Shown: one piece after another, positions 12,783-24,339 of the stretch
Numbering within the stretch: position 1 is the first letter of the stretch
Layout: each line of letters opens with the position of its first letter
DNA from: Branchinecta lynchi
Lineage: Eukaryota > Arthropoda > Branchiopoda > Anostraca > Branchinectidae
DNA length: 64,000 nt
Assembly: GCA_023053575.1 (NCBI GenBank)
Contig: JAKZAP010000003.1
Coordinates: forward strand, 7,354,561 to 7,418,560
Direction of reading: 5' to 3'
The notes under the pieces: generated by a model
The model's input: the letters and a program-made list of their open reading frames with translations, nothing else
Database searches by the model: none
Told to the model about the DNA's origin: nothing
Position numbers and translations under genes: made by a program

Positions 12783-12941
12783 CCGCTGTTACCAAATGGC
12801 AATGACGTAGAATATGCTGATGTTGACTTCAGCAACTACGGACCAATAGAATACAAGAAAGCTTCAATAATCGCCGCTCAGGAAAGGAGAGACAAGTACA
12901 AGGGCCACCCACCCAGGCCACCCAAGGAGAGCTCCTTCTAA
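12783..12941 (+). CDS. receptor-tail gene, terminal exon E (VEYADV motif)
   Basis: The exon begins after AAATTTGTTTCAG and runs 53 codons to a TAA at 12939-12941, entering in phase 0. The peptide carries NDVEYADVDF, an ITIM fit (VxYxxV), then GPIEYKKASIIAAQ, a basic stretch, and a proline-rich end (GHPPRPPKESSF). With the exons at 7080 and 10047 this gives at least three ITIM-like and one ITSM-like tyrosines in one predicted tail. The 3' UTR should follow, but I see no clear canonical polyadenylation site close by. Confidence 0.65.
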   Translation, partial: PLLPNGNDVEYADVDFSNYGPIEYKKASIIAAQERRDKYKGHPPRPPKESSF

Positions 12942-13256
12942 CGGCAGTTCGCTATTAAGACGCGAGTGTAATGATAATGTGGACAGGGATGAAGCAAAGA
13001 CGATGGGAGTAGCGCGCAGTAGTGACAGATCGAATATTACCAAGTGACAGTACAAGGAGGTTTTCGCGTAAACAGTGATGCATCCACTTGAAAGAAAAAG
13101 CAAAATACGATTGTTGCGTGCACCACAGGGAATTTGCTCTGCACGCTGCGATTCTCTCGCTCTGAAGACCGCTGAGACTTCTTGGAAAAGTGATTTCTTA
13201 AAGTGATTCTTACCTATAATACTAATACAACCTATTTGCATAATAGTTCTATCCTT

Positions 13257-13870
13257 TCTTAAACTCGGAGACCCGATTTTTATATTGGACGTTTTAACCC
13301 ACCTAAAGAGACTACGCTGATTTTTACACTGGTCATCTTTCGCTATTTGCGATGCATATCATGCTATCGACGATTTATTCGCAAGAAGCTTATCGTTAGA
13401 AACCGGTTATATATATCTTTTCTGTGTGACGAGCCAACGGGATAACTTGTTGAAAGCAGAGCGTAGTTATGAAGTTTCGACTATTTTAAAAAATGTTAAA
13501 ACACGAAGATCATAATCTAATGCAAAGGGTCCTTCAAAGGTCCACACAAGAGGCTAACACATGAAAGTCTAGTTAAAAATCGCGTGCTAACTTAAACGGA
13601 ATTGAAAACCTGATGAAAATGTGTCAGTCCATTGCTCCGACTTGTGGTAGCTCTGTGTAACTTGAGATGTTTAGGGTCAACAACTGCACCAAGATGACTT
13701 CTTCAAACTACAAACTTGCTGGGCTATTTTGGTTCTGAGACTCTTCTGAACTTATTTTGCAGCCGGGCTGATAGCATCATCGTTTTTTATTTTCTATCTT
13801 GCTATTGTATAACAGGAAAATCTACATCCTTAATTTAAATCGCGCAGTCTAACTGTGAATTTCGTCTTGT
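13257..13870 (+). repeat. locally duplicated block, copy 3
   Basis: AAACTCGGAGACCCGATTTT starts a diverged copy of the segment at 10437-11010. Similar text on one arm is seen at 12065-12430. It lies downstream of the terminal exon and is non-coding. Confidence 0.45.
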
Positions 13871-16360
13871 CGGGATACCGTCCACATTCTAAATGTCACT
13901 GCGAGCCTTGTGAAAAAAAATACAATCCTTCAGCCAAGTCAAACAATTTGGTATTTCAGAATATTCTGCGGGATTTTTATGTAAATCAACAGGTGGTTTA
14001 ATTATAAAATTCTATTTTATGCCGCTAATCGATAAGGCAGCAGAGAGTTCCAGTGGTCTATTAGCAATATACCTATTATTTCACTGGCAGGTTCTGTTTT
14101 TCTCGGTACTGCCTGAATAGGACCTTGCAAAGAAGGGCCGACATATCGCTGCTGAACAAATCTCAGCTGACTTAGCGGTTTAGCGCCACCTCAAATATCA
14201 TTCGCTGTCATCTTGTGCTGAAGAAAATATCTCTTGAAATTTTTTTTGACAAGAAATTTGGTATGCCTAGTCTCTAATTTCCCAAGTTTTCGTAGCAGAT
14301 TAAATGGAAAGCGATTCCACTCGCCTAGTTTCCCACGGTGTGCAATACTCATTTTGCGTGCTGAAAAGTGGATGGGATGTTCGAGAAAACCTCCTTAGAT
14401 GGCCTGGCGTGTTCGTGATTTGTGAGAATTGATTCAGCGTGATAAAGCATTCATATCAACTGAGCCTGGAAAACTTTGAAAATATAACGGACTAAAGCTT
14501 TCGGCTACTTGTTTCGGTGCTTTAAGTGGAACTAATTCAGTGGTTAAATAAGCTTAGTTCATCATGAATCTCTAGTCATAGTAATATTTGTACTTAAAAG
14601 TGTCTTATTCATGATTGCCTATATGATTTAGTTATACTGCCTCGCCGAAATTTAGGGTACATAATTAGAGAGCCAAATAAGAGATTAGTCTAAGTAAGAA
14701 TAACTAGGGGCCGTGATTTCTGATCATCGCTTTCCAGCTCAAAGGGCATGTCACTTCTTAAGCGTTGGTATCAGACCTTCCCCAGCTCGAGGCTATTTCG
14801 CTTTCTCACCCTTTTTCAGAAATGCGATTTCATTTCGTGCGCCTCACTCGTGTTGACATTGTGGCCGGGTATTCCACAAGCTCTATTGAGTCATCTTCAA
14901 AAACTTTCAGAAATGTACAGAGGTGGAAAAAAATGCTGAGAAAGCGATGCGCTGATGTTACTAAAAATCACGAGGGTGTTCAGAAATCACGGGAGATATT
15001 TAAATATTAAAGAGTAGGTACGCAGATCAACTTGTTTTATGTCGATAGACATATACATTTTTTTATCGAAAACTATTGTAGCTTATGGCACATTTTTTTT
15101 TAAGTCATAAGTATCCAAAAAGAAAGTATAATATATAACAGGTCAAAACTAGATAACTTATGAGAATATGTGTTTCGTTACTCGGATGATTCGTGATTAG
15201 GTCGGGATTGGGAGAGGATTCACAATTTGGCAGTAGCCTGATGGTAGAAATCTAAACTCTTTGTTTGATTTTATCAATCATTTATCCAACGCCGTAGCCA
15301 AACCGGCTAGTCTCAATTCTTTTGTCCAGCCGTTCTTGCGCCACACTGAATCCGCTCAACCGTTGTTGGAGATTCCATAAGCACTGACAGGTGAACGAAT
15401 CAGAAGGTTCCATTATCGCGCGTTATCAGGACTTGGACCCCACAACCAACGCAAGAAACCTCACGAGAAAAGACATCCAAATTTAAGTCAAATGAGACTA
15501 TCTTATGTTATTTGGCCCGACCGTAGTTGAAAAATATTATGTAGATGGAGTTGGCTACTATGAATAATTTTATATACAGCTACTTACAATATTAACCTAT
15601 TAGCTTCCAAACGAGTTTCTTCGGAAAATAGGTTTAAGAGACTTGGGGACGGGGGCGAGGTATATGTGTCAAAAAATCAAAATGTGATTTGTCTTGCACG
15701 TTTAGTGACGTTTATAAATGTTGTATAAGCTGTTCGCGTGATTACTTATAGAGTTCAGTGGTATTACGTTGTTAGATGTGCCAACATTAGCCGATTGTTC
15801 TGAATTTGATTTGGAGAGTAAAATAAATTAATTTGTTAAGACTCTCTGATCATTATGGGATGTGTAAGAAAGCAGATATCGCTCAGAGCTTGGTCACGCT
15901 GGGCTCAAAAAGCCGCCTATACGACAGACAACGGAAAATACCTAGGGGGCGTGAGATTCGATGGCCTCGATGATCAGACTGCAATTAGGGGTCCATTAGG
16001 GTTCCTGTAACATAGTAAACGTGCTGTTTTGCTCGAATTGGTCTCCTGCATTTGAAACCACAACATTCAGAATTAGCTGTATCTTTTTCTTTTTTCTACC
16101 TTTGCAACCCAAAAAGCCAGGAAATGAGCCCAGAGTGACCAAGCTCTCAGACTGGTTCGCAGCAATTCCAGCTTTAAAGCCTCATATGTGCCATCTAACG
16201 AATTTGTTCCTGGCAAGAGATCGGGGTAGCACAATGTGCTCTCCTCTTGCATTATTTAAGGTGAGGAACTTCTTGCCGTGAATCAAGCATGTACTTCAGC
16301 TAAAATCCGGCAGATCAGTTTCTGATTCCATGCTTCACAGCTTCATAGAAGGTCTTGGCC
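13871..16360. other. no gene or recognisable repeat seen
   Basis: Mixed-composition DNA with a few open frames (such as 14748-15010 and 16021-16281) that show no domain. The latter is followed by GTGAGG, so a small exon cannot be excluded, but nothing supports one. Confidence 0.4.
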
Positions 16361-16364
16361 CCCA

Positions 16365-17935
16365 TTTAAGAGGACTTCAGTTGAACTTTAAGGAGGTGTG
16401 CCCTAATGTAAGGGGACAACCCTTCAGTTGAATTTAATTGATAGCGAAAATCTTTTCCGATATCTCGGCACTCTTTGGCCAGACAGTTTTCTGCGGAACG
16501 CGTCGTGGCGAAAATCTTTTGCGATGGCTCAGCATTTTTCGGCCCAAAACTTTTTCTTAGCCGTTATTCTACGGAACACTTTGCTACGTAGCGGAAATCG
16601 AATGTTGTCTCCTTAAAGTTTAATTCAAGAGCACAATTAAAGAACAAGTATGCCTAACTTAATGGTGTAGATCCTTAAAGTTCAATTGAAGGGTTGTACC
16701 CTTGAAGTTTAACCTAAGGGTAAGACCCTGAAAGCTCGAGTGAATGGCATGCCTCCTTTAGCTTTGTTCGATTGGCAGATTCTGCAGACTTGAACTAAAT
16801 AGTTGTGCCCATAACCATTAGCTAAAGAACATCTATCCTTGAAACTCAATGGATCCCCACTCAAAGTTGAACTTAATGACACGGTTAAAGTACAAATGAA
16901 AGGTTGTAGCAGTAAGGCTTCGCCGAGAGGTTTAGCTCCTTAAAGTTAAAGAAAGTTTGGTTTTGAGGTGACAAATTAAACTTCAATCGAAGGGTTGTAC
17001 CCTCGAAGTTTAATTGAAGTACACAACCCTTAGTGTTCTGATGAAGGGTTATCTCGTTAACGATGAAACGAAGGACAAAACTAGAGCACAATTGAAGACC
17101 ATGTCTCGCCCAGAGAATTGGGTTGTCCCTTAAAGCTTAAAGGGCGATTGTGGCGGTCTGAAAAGCTCCGCTGGATTATCCACCGTCTGTTCTTGCGAGT
17201 GTGGGCTAAAGCTCGCTTCGCTTTCCGAGGCTGTTCTGGCGCTCCACTAGTTTGGAAAGTGACGTGGAAAGCTTAATCCACTCTGTACGTGGAAAGCGGA
17301 GTCGGAAAGCCAGCGAGAAGTTATAAAGGCGACGACTTTCCATTTGTTCTGGCGCTCGGCGGATCCTCACTTTGCTTTTTGGAAAGCGAATCCGTGAGGT
17401 CGCCAGAATCACCTTTAACTGAAGGACGTAGCTCCTTAAAGCTCAATTACGGGTTCTATCCTTAAAGCTCAACTGAAGGTTCAACTTAAGGATTGCTCCT
17501 CCAAAACTGAACTTTGGTGAAGGGTGCAGTTTAAGCACAACTGAAAGGTTGTACCCTTAAAGCCTAATTAAATCGTTAGCTTCGGACAGTTCAATAGAAG
17601 GGTTGTACCCTTCAAGCCTTGTAGGGGTTTACTCCTGAAAGTTCGACTGATGGGTTATACCCTTGAAGCTTAGCCGAATGGAAAGACTCCTTGAGTTCAA
17701 GTGAAGGGCATGACTCTTTCAGACTAACCTGGTGGACAAACTTTAAAAGTTTAACGGAAGGGCACAATTCTTAAGGGCTTACATGACGGGTTGTTCCCTT
17801 AAAGTATGACTTTAAGATGTTATATCCGGGACTAAACTAAGAGGGGTAAACCTTCCGTTGAACCTTCAGGAGCTATGCCCTTCACTTCCGCTCTAAAGGC
17901 ACAACCCTTCAGTTGTGTTTAAACTGCGAAGATCA
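16365..17935. repeat. degenerate minisatellite around AGGGTTGTACCCTT
   Basis: Dozens of diverged units of roughly 33-40 bases read AAAGTTTAATTGAAGGGTTGTACCCTTG in variants. Both the unit and its reverse complement occur (for example CACAACCCTTCAGTTG near 17896). The core AGGGTTGTACCCT is itself palindromic. A non-matching insert rich in GGAAAGC motifs occupies about 17145-17410. There is no coding capacity. Confidence 0.75.
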
Positions 17936-18589
17936 GTTCAGCTTTGAGGGGCAGGGGCGTCGCTATCGGGAGCTGTGAGGTGTTGATACCCCCCTCACCC
18001 CTCGAAAAAAGAAAAAGCTAAACTGGGCGCTCGCACAGCGCCCGACCAAACAAAATTAGGTAAACTGGGCGGTCACCGAGGAAAGCTAAATGGGGGGGGG
18101 GCTGGAAGTACGCCCTGAAAAGTCAGTAAGGCTAGTTTAGGGTTATCAAGAAACTGAGTTGACATCGAGCTTGGATATCGGCGGTTCTGGGTTCTCGACC
18201 CGGTTCTCTCAGTCGCCTTTCTAATTTCTAGTTGTTCGGATACGAAGAGATTTTTTAATCACACTTTAATTTCCCAAGATCGACGAAAGACAGTTGTCAA
18301 ATCATGACTTTCACCCCTCAGCGGACAGTTTTAACTCAAGTTTTAATACGATTTGTTGTGTACACATCTATTTAAGTAAATAGCAGGCTGATTTTCCTTA
18401 TGGCATACATTTTCAAGAATTTGTTAGTTTCATGCAAAGATTCTTTGTATAACAGAAAAAATATTCAATGATAAGAGCTTTTCTCCAGTTCGACGTTTAA
18501 CATAAATCTGCTTCTTCGGCAGTGGATGTAATGACGGGCCTGATTATTGCAACACGTCATTTGATTTTCATTTTGTTTTTATGGCACTT

Positions 18590-20945
18590 GTCCTTCCGCC
18601 AAGTGCCATATAGCGATCCCAATTTCTGTCCGTCTGTCGGTCTGGGTTTTGCTAGTTCGGGCACTTCCACATAAGCTAGGACGATGAAACTTGGCAGGCA
18701 TATCAGGGACCCCAAATGATTAAGTTGGAAATAGTCACTTCCCCGATCCGAGCATCGTGGGGTGAGTGGAGGGAGGGGGAATCCGGAATCTTTAGGTATT
18801 TATAACTCTTGAACGGGTGATCGGATCTTAACGAAACTTGGTATTTGGAAAGACCTCGCGTCTGAGACAATCCACGTAAAACCCGGACCGGATCCGGTGA
18901 CTTCGGGGGGAATTGGAGAGGGGAACCGGAAATCTTGAGAAATGCTTAGAGTGGAGGGATCAGGATGAAACTTTGTGGGAAGAGCAAGCGCAAGTCCTAG
19001 ATACATCACTGACATAACCGGACGGGATTCGGAAACTATGGGGGAAGTTGGGGGAGTATCCAGATTTCTGATATAAACGCGAGTTCGGTACTTCCTGATG
19101 CACTGGGACGATGCAAATGGGCTGTATCAAGGACTTGAATAAACCGACTTGACAATAGTCGTTTGCATGATCGGATGATCATGGGGGGAGGGGCCGGAGG
19201 GGGAATCCGGAATCTTCAGGTATTTATAACGTTTGAACGGGTGATTGGATCTTAATGAAACTTGGTATTTGGAAAGACCTCGTGTGTCAGACGATCCACA
19301 TAAAATCCAGACCGGAACCGGTGACTTCGGGGGGAGTTGGAGAGGGGGACCGGAAATCTTGGGAATCGCTTAGAGTGGAGGAATCAGGATGAAACTTGGT
19401 GGGAAGAGCAAGCACAAGTCATAGAGATATCATTGACATAACCGAACCGTATTCGGGCACTACGGGGAGAGCTGGGTGGAGGGGGGGGGGTGTCTGGATT
19501 TCTGATTATCCGTGAGTTCGGTACTTTCTGATGTACTAGGACGATGAAACTGGGCTGGCATATCACTGACTCGAAAAAACTGACTTGACAATAGTCGTTT
19601 GCATGACCCGATCATCGCGGGGGGAGTGGAGGGATGGGGAATCCGGAATCTTGTGGCATTTATAACTGCCGAACGGGCGATCGGATTTGAATGAAACTTG
19701 GCAAGTGGAAAGAGGTGTAGTTTCAGATGTTCCATGTCAAGCCCGGACCAGATCCGATACTTTTTTTTTGGGGGGGGGGTAAAGGGGGACACCGGAATAT
19801 TCGTGAAACGCCTAGCGCCGAGGGATCGGGGTGGAATTTGATGGGAACAATAAGCACAAGCCTTCAATAGATTCTTGACAGACCCACATCACATCGGGGC
19901 TTTTTAGGGAGTCGCAGGGGTTTCCGGGAATTCCGGTGATCGCAAGCTAGGGTACTTCTAGATGTGCTAGGATGAAACTAGGCAGGCATATTAGCGACCC
20001 GACTAAAGATACTTAAAGAACTGACACAATGTCTTAGGGGAAACTAAGAAACTTCGAAATTTTTTGCGAACGCGTGGTCCGATTCGAGCGAAATTTTACG
20101 GGTGATAAGAACTAAAAAGCTAGATATGCAAAAGATGTCTCCGAACCACATGCGGCATTGGCTGGGGTAGCTGGAGGGGAGAGGAGGGGAGGACCGTAAA
20201 CTTTGTGATATGGTCAAAAACCAAACGAATGGGCTGACTGGGATGCAAGTTGGACGGTACCGAGTTTATGGTGCCTAGTTTGTTATTTGGCGTCCGGACC
20301 GGATCCGGCAACGGTAGAGGAGGAGGATCAGGCGGAAACCGGAAATCTGAAATTGGAAGGAAGAGAAGAGAAAATGTCAGGGATGCGAAGTTTATGTGTC
20401 CTAGTCGTGTTTGACCGCAGTGGGAGGATTTGGAGGGGGGGGGGGGGGGGGGCGGAAATTTATTTGCTCGCGTAGAGTCAAACGGATGGAGTGGTTTGAA
20501 TCAAACTTGGAAAGAATAGAAACCATGTGTCCTAGATGACATGTTTTAGGGTCCGGACCGGATTTGAACACGGTGGGAGGGGGGGGGGGTACCGGAGTTT
20601 CCCGAAAAAGGCTTTGACCAGAGTGAAACTTGACAACCGGTACGAGAAGATAACTTAGATAATCTGTAAATGTGGCTGAACCAGATTTGGCCCTGGTACG
20701 GAAGTTTGAGGGCGAGACGTATCGGTAATAGTACGGCAGTCCTAGGAATCAAACTAGTATGGTGTAACATTTGCCCTACTTTATCCGAGACAATGAAATG
20801 CTCAGGCTCTCGTGAAATTAGATACCTTATTTCTAGAACTAATCCTAGGGGGGGGGGGGGGGGGGGGGGATTGAAGGGGGTATTTTGTGACATTCTCATC
20901 TACTTTCTTGTACCACCTACTCGTAAGAAGTGCCATATGAGCTCA
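18590..20945. repeat. ~430-bp tandem satellite with GATGAAACTTGG motif
   Basis: GAATCCGGAATCTT recurs at about 18779, 19203 and 19639, giving a unit of about 424-436 bases. Each unit contains GGACGATGAAACT(T/G)GGC, CTTCGGGGGGA-type G runs and CATCACTGACATAACCGGA. After about 19900 the units become more diverged but keep GGTCCGGACCGGAT and long G runs (20435-20452, 20848-20869). AAGTGCCATAT occurs near both edges (18600 and 20929), which may mark the ends of one mobile unit. Confidence 0.75.
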
Positions 20946-22172
20946 TAGCTCTTGTTTTAACTGTAAATTCAGAACAAGTCAACTCCGTTTCAAGTTTTTT
21001 TTTTCTGGATGATCAGTACTTCTTTTTCCGAAAGGGTCGAATTGATGTCTCACATTATTCTGGATTCGTCGTGGACAAAGATAGGCGGGCAGATCCGTGC
21101 TAAGTGGCCCTTATTTGTATTTGGATCCGAAACTACTTTCTGATCATACAGGATTCCACAAAGTTTGCCAGCAGCGCCTTTCGTAATATAGGCTTTATTT
21201 ATTGGAAGCAGGCTTGGATTACGGGGCTTGGCCACATTAAAGGCTAGGATTGGGAAGTAGTGTTTTGCCCTAAAAAGCCATGGCCTACTTCAAAAGTTTC
21301 GCATGTGCCGCTCATTTTCATTCTGTCTCATATATATAGTCATCAGAAACTGCTTCGGGCCGGACTATTGCGGAAGCAAATTCCTGTTATTACGAATGAC
21401 GTTCCCCTTAACGTGACAAATACTACCTTTAATGTTTCTTCAAATTCGCGCAGTTTCCCGCATGAAATGCTGCTTTTCTTGGCTGTTATTTCTAACTGGT
21501 ATGACTCTTGAGCCTTGCTGGACATCTGCCAGTCGTATTTTGAGATTATCACCTCCCGCGCCCAAGCCCTTCCAACCGCTCCTGAGCTCGGGGATAAGCA
21601 TGGGCACTGTTCTGTTCTGCTCTGTTTTGGGGGTACCTGTTTTCTGTCCTGTTTTTGCAAGAAAACAGAAACAGAACAGGTCTTCTGTTCATTTACATTT
21701 TCTGTTCTGTTTTTTTTTATCCCTGTTTTCACCTGTTTCTGGTTTTTTTTTTTACCTGTTTTCCTTCCTTGTCGTCTTCACTTGTTCTCGATCGTATCGT
21801 ATTGTTTGATAGCACGCGGCATATGCATGGCAAAATTAGACTCTGGGGACTGGGGGCAACCAGCAAACTGTATTTTGGGTTAGATCAAACTAAATGAGTG
21901 TTCAGGCAGGTCATTCAGTTCAAAATCTGTCAGAGTAATGTGAACTTAGATGGATTTTTTTACATCAAGCTTCCCAAGATTACTAGACAAATTTTTAGAA
22001 AAAGGTAGGTCAAAAGTGTCTCTTCTATGTACGTCTAATTTTTTTCTCTTCGGTAATATTAATTAACGTAATTTTTCAGTCGTCCCACACCGAAAAGAAC
22101 AGAGCACTTTTATTTTGCGTGAGTAATGATGGATCCACAGAGGGGGAGGGGGAAGCGGATCCAATATACTTT

Positions 22173-23400
22173 TCAGACCGGAGCTGAGCGTTTTTGTGGG
22201 TCTTGAGAATACGGGGGCCACATTCTCTGTCCTGTTCTTAAAAAAACGGCATTTCTATTTGTAGATTGCGAAGGTACATCGATATGCGTGTCATTACACC
22301 CGAAACACACTCCACTTCGGTACTTGCTACACACATTTACGTGTTCAAATCTGCAGCTACTTCTTTTGTAAGAACCATTTAAAAAGAAACGGCAGATGTG
22401 ACGAAACGGACACTTTGATGTTTTACATCGATTGTTAAGAAAGTCTGCACAAATTCTGTTTTCTCTTTTTTCACAGACCGAAACATGCTGAAAAATACAC
22501 GAATCTCGGTATCTACAAAACCCTTTTGCAAAAAAACGACACTTTCTATTAGTTGCTTCAGTTTGCTGCAGTGACGCCGAATTTCCGGGATGGGATGCAT
22601 CCGGACACGGACTTTCTCGTCTTTCGAGCAGTTTCCACTTTTGATAAACCGACAAGCAACTTTATTATTTTCGCCGATTAAAACACTATCTGGTGTTACA
22701 TCACTGCGACTGCAACCTAACTTCGCTGTATGACAGGTAATCAGTTCTTTTAGCTCTGAGACGATTTCTGCGTTCTCTTTAGATTCTTTCTCAAGAACAG
22801 AAATACTTTCGTTGAGGGTAATCTGAATCTTCTGAAGTACAGCTATTTCATCCTGAAGTGACAGGATCGTAGCTTCCTGGGAATTGTTGGTGTCACTTAG
22901 GGTAAGGGTGTCAGCTTCTAGCTGGGCTTTTTCCGCCATGTGCTTGGATTGTTCATTTTGCACCGAAGTTTTCAAGGCGGAGGATTCCTCTTCCAGTTCC
23001 TTGAGCTTCCTTAAGTTTAGTTCGCAGTCGTGGCAGGGATGGAGATTTGGGGAGGGGATTGTCTTTGGGATGTCTGTGTGCTCAGTTTGGACAGTGGTGT
23101 AAAAGTTCTGTTGAAGTCACTGCTTGTCGTTCTTATGTTTGTAAGTCCACGCGCAATACGAGCGAGGGGTGACTGAGGAACCTCGGTATTTAAGAGAGTT
23201 CCGTTGGTATCGTCTGTTGGCACTGTTTTTGAAAGGTAATCCAGGCATGCCCACTTCTCGGACCACTCATTGTGAGCTATTCGTGCACATTTGTCTTTGC
23301 CAGCATGGAACCACTGGCAGCATGAACCGCACCTCACTGCGTTTGAGCTCACAGGTCGCCGACATTCAGGCAGTAGTGCTTCGTCGTTATGGAATATGGG
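22173..23400 (-). pseudogene. non-LTR retrotransposon ORF1 relic (PHD, coiled coil, CCCH)
   Basis: Read on the minus strand, the 5' part (about 23400-23220) has a PHD-type finger. Its cysteines fall in ECRRPV...VRCGSCCQWFHAG, followed by KCARIAHNEW and WAC. Next comes a Gln/Glu/Leu-rich coiled coil (about 22975-22740). Last are CCCH zinc fingers, for example CRFFAKGFCRYRDSCIFQH (C-x7-C-x5-C-x3-H) and CADFLNNRCKTSKCPFRH; a further copy has lost a cysteine. A frameshift near 22600 separates the coiled-coil frame from the finger frame. PHD-plus-coiled-coil ORF1 proteins are known in CR1/L2-type elements. No endonuclease or RT follows, so this is a truncated remnant. A host RNA-binding gene is an alternative but is less likely given the intronic, decayed context. 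Confidence 0.5.
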
Positions 23401-24101
23401 GATATACCGGTGCTAGAAATTCTGCTAAAAGATGTAATCCACGCTTCACCTTCAAATTGTTCTTGGACTACTTCGTTGGCTTACTCTGCTAGACTACTGC
23501 GTTGGCATTTCGGCGCCATCTTAGTACACTTAAACTGTGACGCCTTTGATTCCCGCCGCTAGATGGCGGTAACTAGCGGGGAAATTTGAAAAGTTTCACC
23601 ACGTGCGCCAGCAGTCACGTAAGCAAAGTCGTTGAAGGTCATCCAAGAAGTCCGGTAGGGCGTTTGAAAAATGTCGTATTTCAGAATCAAATATCTACAA
23701 TGTTAGTAGAAACAGGCGAACGTTATGCAGTTCTAGGGTAACTTGCATTTATTGTGTTCATTTAAAATACTTGCTTAGTTCAATCTGGGCAGTATTTTCA
23801 CTGTTTTCACAATCTCAGATTCAATTTCCAATTTGGTACCATGTCCAGTCTGTTGACAGAAAACCGTACCATGTACAGTCTGTTGACAGAAAACCGAAAG
23901 TTGGGCTAGTCCGTGAATGGTTTGAAAATAAACTGAACTGAATTGAATTGAAATCCGACAAATGACGTAACTGGGCCATAACATCAGGAACTCAAGTACT
24001 ACAGGTAGGTAGGTCAACGCTAGTCTTTGCTCTGATCCGAAATTTTCTATATTAAAATTATAGTAAAGCTGTACGCTTGCATATAAGAAAACAGGAATTG
24101 C

Positions 24102-24239
24102 TTATGCTGTTTGAGATCTCTGTACTATCCGTTTCTGCACTTCTTCACTCTGAAGCTGCTCCAAGGTTAGCAGTGAGACACCAAGTTGGTCTTCTCGGCT
24201 GAACGGCTGCGCCATCTGTCTCAACCAGCGACGGGCGAT
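24102..24239 (-). CDS. ERCC2: ERCC2/XPD helicase, last coding exon
   Basis: The minus strand reads, after a TTTTTCGCTAG acceptor, [20 protein letters not shown] and then a [13 protein letters not shown] end to a TAA at 24104-24102. This matches the conserved C terminus of XPD (the RQMAQPF...EDQLG...SLLxLEQL region), the 5'-3' DNA helicase of TFIIH used in transcription initiation and nucleotide excision repair. The exon enters in phase 0, as required by the end of the exon at 45148-45246. The intron between them, about 20.9 kb, contains the whole Polinton. The reading frame shows no defect. Confidence 0.9.
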   Translation of the reverse strand: MARRWLRQMAQPFSREDQLGVSLLTLEQLQSEEVQKRIVQRSQTA

Positions 24240-24339
24240 CTAGCGAAAAAATGGGTACTTGAAACTGAGCTGAAAGCCGATTCTGTCTTTTTCATGATTA
24301 CTCAAACTTCTGGTTTCTCTCTGCAGCACAGCACGTGCC

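Noticed and set aside
16021..16281. Possible exon ending at GTGAGG
   Set aside because: No clear acceptor, no phase partner and no recognisable family.
21432..21897. Overlapping open frames of 80-125 codons with many F, L and C residues
   Set aside because: They are frames through a CTGTTTT/TTTTCTGT-rich low-complexity stretch, without domain or splice context.
22173..22655. Host CCCH zinc-finger gene
   Set aside because: The frame is shifted, a finger has lost a cysteine, and the upstream PHD/coiled coil is in another frame, which fits a transposon relic better.
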